Part shown: positions 1 through 5,039 of the stretch, piece by piece
How positions within the stretch are numbered: the stretch's first letter is position 1
How the letters are laid out: the number at the start of each line of letters is the position of its first letter
Origin: JACQQW01 sp964520655
GTDB lineage: Bacteria > Omnitrophota > Gorgyraeia > Zapsychrales > Fredricksoniimonadaceae
Direction of reading: 5' to 3'
Assembly (NCBI GenBank): GCA_964520655.1
Contig: CAZFNI010000039.1
Location: 1 to 7,045 of the forward strand
Length of the DNA: 7,045 nt
The notes under the pieces: model-generated
Database searches by the model: none
The model's input: only the letters and a program-made list of their open reading frames with translations
Told to the model about the DNA's origin: nothing
Translations under genes and position numbers: made by a program

Positions 1-1671
1 GTATAAGGATAGAACTTCATTTTGGTAAAGCTTGGTAAATACCGGCACATTCTCACCTGGCTGATAATAGTTCATAAAAACAATGTAGTCTACATTATAT
101 TTTCTAATCGCATTAAAAACTGCCGGGCTGATGTCTTGTTTAGTCATCATGCGAAATTCCTGAATATCTTTAATGCGCTTATTCCACTCAACTGCGGCCT
201 TATAATCAAACCCGATAATCCCACAATCACGGTAACAGACCAAGACCTTTCGTTCTGAATAAATCCGAAACCCGCCGTATTCGGTATCATATGGTGTTAA
301 AATTAAAGCGTCTTTCGGTGTATGATCCCGGACAAATTTCTGCATATCCACCCACGAACGGTGCATCTGCCATAACCCGCCGCCATACCATTTAATTTGC
401 AAGAATTGGTAATGATAGACGGCAAAACTTAAGAAACTTGCGGCGATTGGAATAATGACAAAAGCGAGCTTAAGCCAGATTAAATTTGATCTGATTAAAA
501 TAACAATAAAAAGAATAATATATAAAACAGGCACGTACCAATATTTCTGCAATTTCAGCATAAAATATTCGGTACCGTTAAAACCAACTAAAAGTAAAAA
601 CACGCCGGCTAATAACGCCTGTAAAAGCTTACCTTCCTTTGTGACCCGGCAGGCAAATAGCGTGGCATAGCCCATTAACAAAAAGCGGACAAATTGCTCA
701 TTGCGCAATAAATTTAAATCCAACACAATTCGGCTTGGATGCAGATAGGTAAAAAGAAACGACAAGAAGATTAAGCCATAACTGACAACAACAACAGTAC
801 GCGTTTTAACATCCTTACGTATTTTTTCATCGACAATGCATAAAACGGCATAGAGTCCTAATAAAAATAAATATGGCTCTAAACGGGACAATACAAATGG
901 AATATTTTTTAGCGCTTCTTGCAAAGGAACTGTCCAGAATAAAAAGTTTTGCTGGCAGGAAATCAAATAAAGCGGCATCCACTCTTCAATAGGGACGAGC
1001 GCTGAATGCTCCCTCATTAATGATCGAGGAATTTGCCATAAAATAAACGGCAAGGCGCATAAACAAAAAGCGATTCCTGTTTTAGCAACGATAATAATCC
1101 GGTCTTTTTTAGTTAATAACAAATACACGCTCATGTACAGCATCGGGAACAGCGCGTAAATAGCATGAAAATTAGCGCCAATCCCTAAACAAACAGCCGC
1201 AACAATAAAACGTTCTTTATAGAAATAGTACAGGCCGGCAAACATAAAGATATAGCTAAATTCCTGATGGGAAAATGTCCTGTATAAAAACTCTTCCGTC
1301 CGTCCCATCAGGAAAAACATCATTACCGCCATTGCCGCGGCAAAGCGATCACCGGAAATCAACTGCCATAAGCGGTATACCCAGAAAAACATAAAATAAC
1401 GGGCGACTAAAAATAATAACAGGTAGGTCAACTGAACTTGATCTGTTTTAATAATTTTAGCTAACAGAGGATATAAAAAAGAGGAAAAATTGGCACTTAA
1501 GCCTTCCACATAATAATCACCCTTATAAAGCGAAGGGTCGATCAAATGTTTAAGTAAAGGGATTTCAAGATGCTGGTCGTCCCAAGCGAAAATATAACTA
1601 TTGGTACACAGGTAGGCTAATAAAAAAAGAGCGGCAACAAACCAGTCATTGTTTAACAGACGTTTGATCAT
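1..1671 (-). CDS. Polytopic membrane protein, probable surface-glycan glycosyltransferase or related (partial, C-terminus off the left edge)
   Basis: An uninterrupted minus-strand frame of 557 codons runs from ATG at 1671 to the left edge without a stop. The protein begins MIKRLLNNDWFVAALFLLAY and has roughly ten hydrophobic segments: residues about 9-28, 80-100, 108-126, then more up to about 430. These are separated by short basic loops. The early loop has acidic residues after the first helix (FAWDDQHLEIP), a placement seen in GT-C type transferases and their relatives. The last visible part (about 440-510) is soluble and reads HTPKDALILTPY, then FRIYSERKV and EWNKRI. It resembles the C-terminal region of membrane proteins labelled DUF6798; this is from memory and was not searched. 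The start overlaps the stop of the upstream GT2 gene as ATGA, so translation is probably coupled. A role in polyprenyl-linked sugar transfer at the membrane is inferred from this pairing. Function is unproven; the open frame is certain. Confidence 0.8.
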   Translation of the reverse strand, partial: MIKRLLNNDWFVAALFLLAYLCTNSYIFAWDDQHLEIPLLKHLIDPSLYKGDYYVEGLSANFSSFLYPLLAKIIKTDQVQLTYLLLFLVARYFMFFWVYRLWQLISGDRFAAAMAVMMFFLMGRTEEFLYRTFSHQEFSYIFMFAGLYYFYKERFIVAAVCLGIGANFHAIYALFPMLYMSVYLLLTKKDRIIIVAKTGIAFCLCALPFILWQIPRSLMREHSALVPIEEWMPLYLISCQQNFLFWTVPLQEALKNIPFVLSRLEPYLFLLGLYAVLCIVDEKIRKDVKTRTVVVVSYGLIFLSFLFTYLHPSRIVLDLNLLRNEQFVRFLLMGYATLFACRVTKEGKLLQALLAGVFLLLVGFNGTEYFMLKLQKYWYVPVLYIILFIVILIRSNLIWLKLAFVIIPIAASFLSFAVYHYQFLQIKWYGGGLWQMHRSWVDMQKFVRDHTPKDALILTPYDTEYGGFRIYSERKVLVCYRDCGIIGFDYKAAVEWNKRIKDIQEFRMMTKQDISPAVFNAIRKYNVDYIVFMNYYQPGENVPVFTKLYQNEVLSLY

Positions 1672-2372
1672 CGCCAAATGAAAATTTCCCGCCAAAATTC
1701 AAACATGTAAGCCGCGCCCCATTTAAGCACTTGCAGTTTGCGCTCCCCGCCGTCTCGCGCTGGTTCGTCACCCGGAATTTCAACAACCTTCAGCTTACGC
1801 TTGGCCGCGCGGACAGATAAAAGCGGCTCCCAGCTAATCTTGGTTTTGAATAATTTTTCTTCAAATTCAAAGCTGGAATCTTTATCAAGGTCTAAATCAT
1901 AAATCATCTGCTTTTTATAGGCGCGGTAGATGACCATTGCGTCGGTATATTTTGCACCATGCAAATTATTAACTGTTCCCGTAAACAGCCAATTTCCAAA
2001 AGCAGTCACCGCATCATCATCATAACTTTTCGCTCCTTGAGCGTACCGGGAGACAATGACCATGTCATTGCCTTCCTTCATTTTCTGGATGCACGCTGGG
2101 ATCAATTCAGGAATAGAATTACCGTCAGGACTAAAGGTTAGGATCACGTCCCCCTTTATATGCGGAAGCGCATCCATATAGGCGCCGCGGATGCCGGGAG
2201 TTTCTTGGATGACGACATCATAGCCCATTTCACGGGCAATCTTGACTGTATCATCTTTAGACTTACCGTCGACAACTAAGATCTGATCGACCCATTCCTT
2301 CTTAACTTTCGGCATCACAGAACGCATGCCGACTGCTTCATTGAGTGTAGGGATAAGGAGAGTTATTTTCAT
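1668..2372 (-). CDS. Glycosyltransferase family 2 protein (polyprenyl-phosphate sugar synthase-like)
   Basis: This 234-residue protein has a GT-A fold layout. It starts with the beta-strand and motif KITLLIPTLNE (2-12), followed by VVDGKSKDDT (33-42), the classic GT2 nucleotide-sugar region. RGAYMDAL (62-69) matches the helix that usually reads KGAALRxG. The metal-binding segment is SPDGNS (81-86), where most relatives have DADxQ, so the first Asp of DXD is replaced by Ser while the second is kept. TDAM (143-146) and the acidic helix FEFEEKLF (168-175) lie where acceptor-site residues are expected. EPARDGGERKL (203-213) fits the conserved EPxRxGxSK tail. There is no obvious trans-membrane tail, so the enzyme is probably cytoplasmic or membrane-peripheral. 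It probably charges a polyprenyl phosphate, or a related acceptor, for the overlapping membrane protein; sugar and acceptor cannot be read from sequence. ATG at 2372 is supported by the canonical N-terminus, although no Shine-Dalgarno precedes it. Confidence 0.9.
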   Translation of the reverse strand: MKITLLIPTLNEAVGMRSVMPKVKKEWVDQILVVDGKSKDDTVKIAREMGYDVVIQETPGIRGAYMDALPHIKGDVILTFSPDGNSIPELIPACIQKMKEGNDMVIVSRYAQGAKSYDDDAVTAFGNWLFTGTVNNLHGAKYTDAMVIYRAYKKQMIYDLDLDKDSSFEFEEKLFKTKISWEPLLSVRAAKRKLKVVEIPGDEPARDGGERKLQVLKWGAAYMFEFWREIFIWR

Positions 2373-2381
2373 ATGGGGTTT

Positions 2382-2409
2382 ATTATAAAGATGGAAATGT
2401 GAATGTATA
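2382..2409 (-). promoter_or_regulatory. Candidate sigma70-type promoter of the GT2 gene
   Basis: On the minus strand a perfect TATAAT (2387-2382) follows TATACA (2409-2404, 4 of 6 to TTGACA) with a 16-nt gap. Only 9 nt separate the -10 box from the ATG at 2372, so a start site 6-7 nt downstream would leave an almost leaderless mRNA. No purine-rich ribosome-binding sequence is present (AAACCCCAT before the ATG). This is a motif match only. Confidence 0.45.
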
Positions 2410-2430
2410 GGTGATTCTTTAAAATATTGA

Positions 2431-2443
2431 AGCGGGCGGAGAG
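2431..2443. repeat. Copy of the tRNA-Gly 3' end (13 nt direct repeat)
   Basis: Plus-strand agcgggcggagag is identical to 2506-2518, which is the discriminator base, the 3' acceptor strand and the first T-arm bases of the tRNA-Gly gene. The copy lies 75 nt downstream of the tRNA in its direction of transcription and the match stops on both sides. It could be a scar of integration at the tRNA 3' end, or the remainder of a decayed tandem tRNA-Gly. At 13 nt, chance is unlikely but not excluded. The bases between the copies (2444-2502) are AT-rich, contain the palindrome ctattaatag (2457-2466), and show no convincing terminator. Confidence 0.6.
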
Positions 2444-2502
2444 CATTCCCGTCATACTATTAATAGGAATCCTCTTCATTATTAAGTTCTATTTCAAATT
2501 CT

Positions 2503-2576
2503 TGGAGCGGGCGGAGAGAATCGAACCCTCGCTACTAGCTTGGAAGGCTAGAGTTCTACCACTGAACTACGCCCGC
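2503..2576 (-). tRNA. tRNA-Gly(TCC)
   Basis: This is a complete cloverleaf on the minus strand. Acceptor GCGGGCG (2576-2570) pairs with CGCCCGC (2513-2507). The D-arm reads GTTCAGTGGTAGAAC. The anticodon stem is CTAGC/GCTAG with loop CTTCCAA, so the anticodon is TCC (2544-2542). The T-arm has stem GAGGG/CTCTC and loop TTCGATT. The discriminator is U, as expected for bacterial Gly, followed by an encoded CCA (2505-2503). It reads GGA and possibly other GGN codons. It is third in the series Thr(TGT)-Tyr-Gly. The 5' fifty bases are repeated after the N gap, most likely because of assembly and not because of a second gene. Confidence 0.95.
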
Positions 2577-2581
2577 GTCGC

Positions 2582-2681
2582 NNNNNNNNNNNNNNNNNNN
2601 NNNNNNNNNNNNNNNNNNNNNNNNNNNNNNNNNNNNNNNNNNNNNNNNNNNNNNNNNNNNNNNNNNNNNNNNNNNNNNNNN
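2582..2681. other. Scaffold gap of exactly 100 Ns
   Basis: A run of 100 unknown bases is the usual placeholder for a gap of unknown size. The 55 bases ending at 2581 are identical to the 55 bases starting at 2682, so the two contigs overlap by 55 nt and the true gap is probably absent. If so, 2581 should be joined directly to 2737. Reading frames that cross this stretch are meaningless. Confidence 0.97.
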
Positions 2682-2736
2682 CCTCGCTACTAGCTTGGAA
2701 GGCTAGAGTTCTACCACTGAACTACGCCCGCGTCGC
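2682..2736 (-). repeat. Second copy of the 5' part of tRNA-Gly (contig-end overlap)
   Basis: This 55-nt stretch is identical to 2527-2581. It holds the tRNA-Gly(TCC) 5' acceptor strand, D-arm, anticodon arm and variable loop, breaking off at the start of the T-arm where the contig begins. It lacks the T-arm and the 3' acceptor strand. The most economical reading is one gene seen twice because neighbouring contigs of a k=55 de Bruijn assembly share a k-mer. A real tandem tRNA-Gly cannot be ruled out without reads. Confidence 0.85.
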
Positions 2737-2758
2737 GACACAACAAGTTGATCAGCAG

Positions 2759-2889
2759 GTGTCGCTCCCCACAGGGGCTCTGCCCCTATGGCGCTCCCCT
2801 TCGCTTCGCTACGGGTCGCTGTGACCCCGAAAACATGGGGGAAGGTTTCCCCCAAACCCCCTTCATAATTTCTCAAAATCGAGAAATCA
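2759..2889. repeat. GC-rich hairpin cluster in the Tyr-Gly tRNA spacer
   Basis: No gene is seen here. The spacer holds a series of perfect stem-loops: 2773-2787 (6-bp stem aggggc/gcccct, loop tct), 2813-2827 (5-bp gggtc/gaccc), 2837-2853 (7-bp gggggaa/ttccccc, loop ggt) and the AT-rich 2868-2887 (7-bp atttctc/gagaaat). The core at 2802-2818 matches 3031-3047 in the other tRNA spacer in 16 of 17 bases, and ggcgc precedes both cores. This suggests a dispersed palindromic repeat family. In the tRNA precursor the hairpins could act as processing or stability elements. The AT-rich one lies about 20 nt after tRNA-Tyr, but it lacks a clean U-tract for a terminator. Confidence 0.6.
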
Positions 2890-2906
2890 TGTCGCTTTCA
2901 GAAAAA

Positions 2907-2989
2907 TGGGCAGTGAAGGATTCGAACCTCCGAAGAGCAAGCTCAGCAGATTTACAGTCTGCTCTCGTTGACCACTTGAGTAACTGCCC
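2907..2989 (-). tRNA. tRNA-Tyr(GTA)
   Basis: This is a class II tRNA on the minus strand. Acceptor GGGCAGT (2989-2983) pairs with ACTGCCC (2914-2908), with discriminator A at 2907. The D-stem is CTC/GAG. Anticodon stem GCAGA/TCTGC encloses CTGTAAA, giving anticodon GTA (2955-2953). The long variable arm has a GAGC/GCTC stem, as expected for bacterial tRNA-Tyr. The T-arm is GGAGG/CCTTC around TTCGAAT with one G-U pair. CCA is not encoded (TTT follows), so a CCA-adding enzyme is needed. It is the second tRNA of the operon, 142 nt after tRNA-Thr and 175 nt before the tRNA-Gly 5' end. Confidence 0.95.
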
Positions 2990-3003
2990 AATAGATATAT
3001 CAA

Positions 3004-3022
3004 AAGCTGGCTAGAGGCTTCG
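3004..3022. repeat. Copy of the tRNA-Thr 3' end (19 nt direct repeat)
   Basis: Plus-strand aagctggctagaggcttcg is identical to 3131-3149, which covers one base beyond the discriminator, the 3' acceptor strand and the T-arm as far as the T-loop of tRNA-Thr. The match ends at once on both sides (a against t, g against a). The copy lies 127 nt downstream of the tRNA in the direction of transcription. A tRNA 3'-end fragment facing an intact tRNA is the layout left by integration into a tRNA gene. A decayed tandem tRNA-Thr is the alternative. Confidence 0.8.
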
Positions 3023-3130
3023 GCGCCCTCCGCTTCGCTTCGGGTCGGCCACTCGCCCAGCAACTGCTCTTATTCATCGCAGTTGCTCATCGGGCTCACT
3101 CGAAGCCCGAAATCTAGTCATTATATTTAT
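3023..3130. repeat. Palindromic islet between the two tRNA-Thr 3'-end copies
   Basis: This 108-nt stretch is enclosed by the 19-nt direct repeats and has no coding potential. It folds strongly: agcaactgc (3059-3067) pairs with gcagttgct (3079-3087) around an 11-nt loop, gggct (3092-3096) pairs with agccc (3104-3108), and ttcggg (3039-3044) pairs with cccgaa (3106-3111) as an outer stem. The motif at 3031-3047 is shared with the Tyr-Gly spacer. It may be a MITE-like or REP-like mobile palindrome, or the residue of a larger integrated element. No transposase or integrase is in the window. Confidence 0.55.
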
Positions 3131-3131
3131 A

Positions 3132-3204
3132 AGCTGGCTAGAGGCTTCGAACCCCCGACCTGCTGATTACAAATCAGCTGCTCTACCAACTGAGCTAAGC
3201 CAGC
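3132..3204 (-). tRNA. tRNA-Thr(TGT)
   Basis: The 73-nt cloverleaf on the minus strand has acceptor GCTGGCT (3204-3198) paired with AGCCAGC (3139-3133) and discriminator U at 3132. The D-arm contains AGCTCAGTTGGTAGAGC. Anticodon stem GCTGA/TCAGC with loop TTTGTAA gives anticodon TGT (3171-3169). The T-arm is GGGGG/CCTCT around TTCGAAG, with two G-U pairs. CCA is not encoded. It decodes ACA and probably other ACN codons. It is the first gene of the tRNA operon, about 11 nt after the predicted transcription start. Confidence 0.95.
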
Positions 3205-3221
3205 AAAATTTACAGGCGATA

Positions 3222-3250
3222 AATATAGCATACGAGGTTTTATCCCGCAA
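3222..3250 (-). promoter_or_regulatory. Promoter of the Thr-Tyr-Gly tRNA operon
   Basis: On the minus strand TTGCGG (3250-3245) and TATATT (3227-3222) are separated by exactly 17 nt, a good sigma70-type arrangement. Transcription would start near 3215, leaving about 11 nt of 5' leader before tRNA-Thr for RNase P to remove. The promoter lies in the 99-nt divergent gap between the tRNAs and recN. Confidence 0.65.
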
Positions 3251-3287
3251 CCTAAAAAACTTTAACCTTCCTAAACTAAAAACATTT

Positions 3288-3296
3288 TGGTAATAT
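3288..3296 (+). promoter_or_regulatory. Possible extended -10 promoter of recN
   Basis: TGGTAATAT (3288-3296) has the TGn extension plus 4 of 6 bases of TATAAT, with only a poor -35 candidate (ttccta, 3268-3273). The box ends 7 nt before the recN ATG, so transcription could begin at the start codon itself. No Shine-Dalgarno is present (tgaaaaa before the ATG). This is a weak motif-only call. Confidence 0.3.
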
Positions 3297-3303
3297 TGAA
3301 AAA

Positions 3304-4974
3304 ATGCTTTCTCAATTAACCATTAAGAATTTCGGCCTTATTGATCAGATCGTCCTGGACTTTGATCCCGGCCTTTCTATACTCACTGGCGAAACTGGTG
3401 CTGGAAAATCCATCCTCATCGATGCCCTGCGATGCGTCTTGGGTGAACGCATGGACTCCTCTGTCATCCGGGATCCTCAGAACCCCTGTTTCATCGAGGC
3501 TGTTATTGAGATCACTGATAATGATCTGCGCAAAAACGAGATCTTTAATGATTTTCTTAACAGCCAGGAATCGGAGCTCATTATCCAGCGCAGTCATTCT
3601 TCTGACGGTAAAAGCAAGATCAAGATCAATGGTTTAACCGTCACCCTGGGGCAGCTTAAGTCTGTAGGCAATTTTCTCATTGATTTCCACGGTCCACATG
3701 ACCATCAAATGCTTCTTTCGGAAGAAATGCATTTAATCATGCTGGATCAACTCATTGACTTTAAAAATATCAAGAACGATTACCAGCAGCTCTATAAAGA
3801 GTACGCACAAACTAATAAGCAATTGATGGAATTAGCCGCTTTAGCCCAATCCCGGGAGCGCGATCTGGACTTTCTTACGCATCAAGTCAAAGAACTGGAA
3901 GCCCTGCCTCTATCTGACAGCAAATTCGAAGAACTTCTACAGGAATCCGTGAAGATCCAGAATGCGCAGAAACTTAATGAATACGCCCAGCAATTGGTCA
4001 CATTCCTCAATGACGAAGATCAAGGCGCCTCGATCAACCTTCGCCGGGCATTTGCTCCTTTAAGATCATTAACACAGATCGATGCCAGCACATCCCCTTT
4101 TCTTGAACAATTGACCAATATCCAGGAACAGACAAACGACTTAAGCGCCAGCCTGGAAGACTACATGCAAACGCTGGATTTTAACCAGGAGCAGGCCAAA
4201 GAGGTCATCGATCATATCGATGCCTATTATGAGATCAAACGCAAATACGGACCAAGCCTGGCTGACGCGCAGCAGACATACCTTCATGCCAAAGAAAAAC
4301 TGACCCTGCTTAACGATCTCGAGGCCAATGACCAGCATTTACGCGACACTCTGAGGACCATTGAAACACAACTCAATGTCCTTTCCGGTAAGATCACAAA
4401 GGCCCGCAGGAAATCCGCTGAAATACTGAAAGAAACAATTGAAAAAGAATTAAAAGAACTGGGGATAGCCCACATTCAATTCGAGGTAAAATTCGATAAA
4501 GCTCCTTACAATGACACAGGCGCAGATAAGATCGCTTTCTACATCAGCCCGAACGCTGGAGAAGACTTAAAACCATTGGCGCAGATCGTATCCTCCGGAG
4601 AAGCCGCGCGCGTTATGCTGGCGCTTAAAAAAGCACTGATCACCGTTGACCCTGTCCCTGTTCTCATCTTTGACGAAATTGATGCCCAGATCGGCGGACG
4701 ACTGGGAACCATCACAGGTAAAAAACTCAAAGAGCTCTCTAAGATACGCCAGGTGATCCTGATCACCCACTTACCGCAGATCGCTTCTTTTGCGGATAAA
4801 CATTTTAAGGTCATCAAAACAGTCAAATCCAACCGCGCGGCAACCACCATCGTAGCATTAGACAAAGAACAAAAGATCGATGAACTGGCACAAATGCTGG
4901 ATGGTAAAAATGCCAGCAAGACCACGATCACCCATGCCCAGGAAATGCTGGCCACAGCGCAAAGAATCCGTTGA
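3304..4974 (+). CDS. recN: DNA repair protein RecN
   Basis: This 556-residue SMC-like ATPase is the normal length for RecN. It acts in recombinational repair of double-strand breaks in the cytoplasm, tethering DNA ends or sisters. The N-terminus MLSQLTIKNFGLID is typical and fixes the start. Walker A is GETGAGKS (29-36). HGPHDHQ (129-135) corresponds to the RecN motif usually written HGQHEHQ. Residues about 150-400 form the helical coiled-coil arms. The ABC signature is VSSGEAAR (429-436) in place of the usual SGGExSR. Walker B is VLIFDEID with D457 and E458, followed by the D-loop AQIGG. The H-loop is THLPQ with H489. SSGE with FDEIDAQIGG resembles RecN of PVC-superphylum bacteria, from memory. 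The ATG has no Shine-Dalgarno. recN is divergent from the tRNA operon and is followed 65 nt later by a phosphofructokinase gene with its own ribosome-binding site. No SOS box was recognised upstream. Confidence 0.95.
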   Translation: MLSQLTIKNFGLIDQIVLDFDPGLSILTGETGAGKSILIDALRCVLGERMDSSVIRDPQNPCFIEAVIEITDNDLRKNEIFNDFLNSQESELIIQRSHSSDGKSKIKINGLTVTLGQLKSVGNFLIDFHGPHDHQMLLSEEMHLIMLDQLIDFKNIKNDYQQLYKEYAQTNKQLMELAALAQSRERDLDFLTHQVKELEALPLSDSKFEELLQESVKIQNAQKLNEYAQQLVTFLNDEDQGASINLRRAFAPLRSLTQIDASTSPFLEQLTNIQEQTNDLSASLEDYMQTLDFNQEQAKEVIDHIDAYYEIKRKYGPSLADAQQTYLHAKEKLTLLNDLEANDQHLRDTLRTIETQLNVLSGKITKARRKSAEILKETIEKELKELGIAHIQFEVKFDKAPYNDTGADKIAFYISPNAGEDLKPLAQIVSSGEAARVMLALKKALITVDPVPVLIFDEIDAQIGGRLGTITGKKLKELSKIRQVILITHLPQIASFADKHFKVIKTVKSNRAATTIVALDKEQKIDELAQMLDGKNASKTTITHAQEMLATAQRIR

Positions 4975-5016
4975 TTTTCACCCAATATGTGCTATTTTAA
5001 TCTTTTTAAATTCGAG

Positions 5017-5035
5017 TATATTAATCGTTCGGAGG
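5017..5035 (+). promoter_or_regulatory. -10 box and Shine-Dalgarno of the phosphofructokinase gene
   Basis: TATATT (5017-5022) could serve as a -10 element, with no clear -35 partner. GGAGG (5031-5035) is a strong ribosome-binding site 4 nt before the ATG at 5040, a rather tight spacing that decides the start. It contrasts with recN and the GT2 gene, neither of which has a Shine-Dalgarno. Confidence 0.5.
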
Positions 5036-5039
5036 ATTT

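Noticed and set aside
22..670. Two short plus-strand frames (22-258, 455-670)
   Set aside because: Both are antisense to the long membrane protein frame, which has clear protein-like hydrophobic segments.
2427..2693. Plus-strand open frame of 88 codons across the N gap
   Set aside because: It contains the unknown bases and the antisense of tRNA-Gly; the frame is an artefact.
2682..2731. A second, truncated tRNA-Gly gene
   Set aside because: The exact 55-nt identity at both contig ends is better explained by assembly overlap; kept as a repeat with the alternative stated.
2868..2887. Rho-independent terminator after tRNA-Tyr
   Set aside because: The stem is AT-rich and no U-tract follows on the minus strand; tRNA-Gly would also be cut off.
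2748..3014. Plus-strand open frame of 88 codons over tRNA-Tyr
   Set aside because: It runs antisense through a complete tRNA and a hairpin cluster, with no Shine-Dalgarno and no recognisable protein.
2759..3130. CRISPR array
   Set aside because: The repeats are two diverged, unequally spaced copies without regular spacers.
4539..4985. 148-codon minus frame at the end of recN
   Set aside because: It is antisense to the RecN signature and Walker B region and is explained by codon composition.
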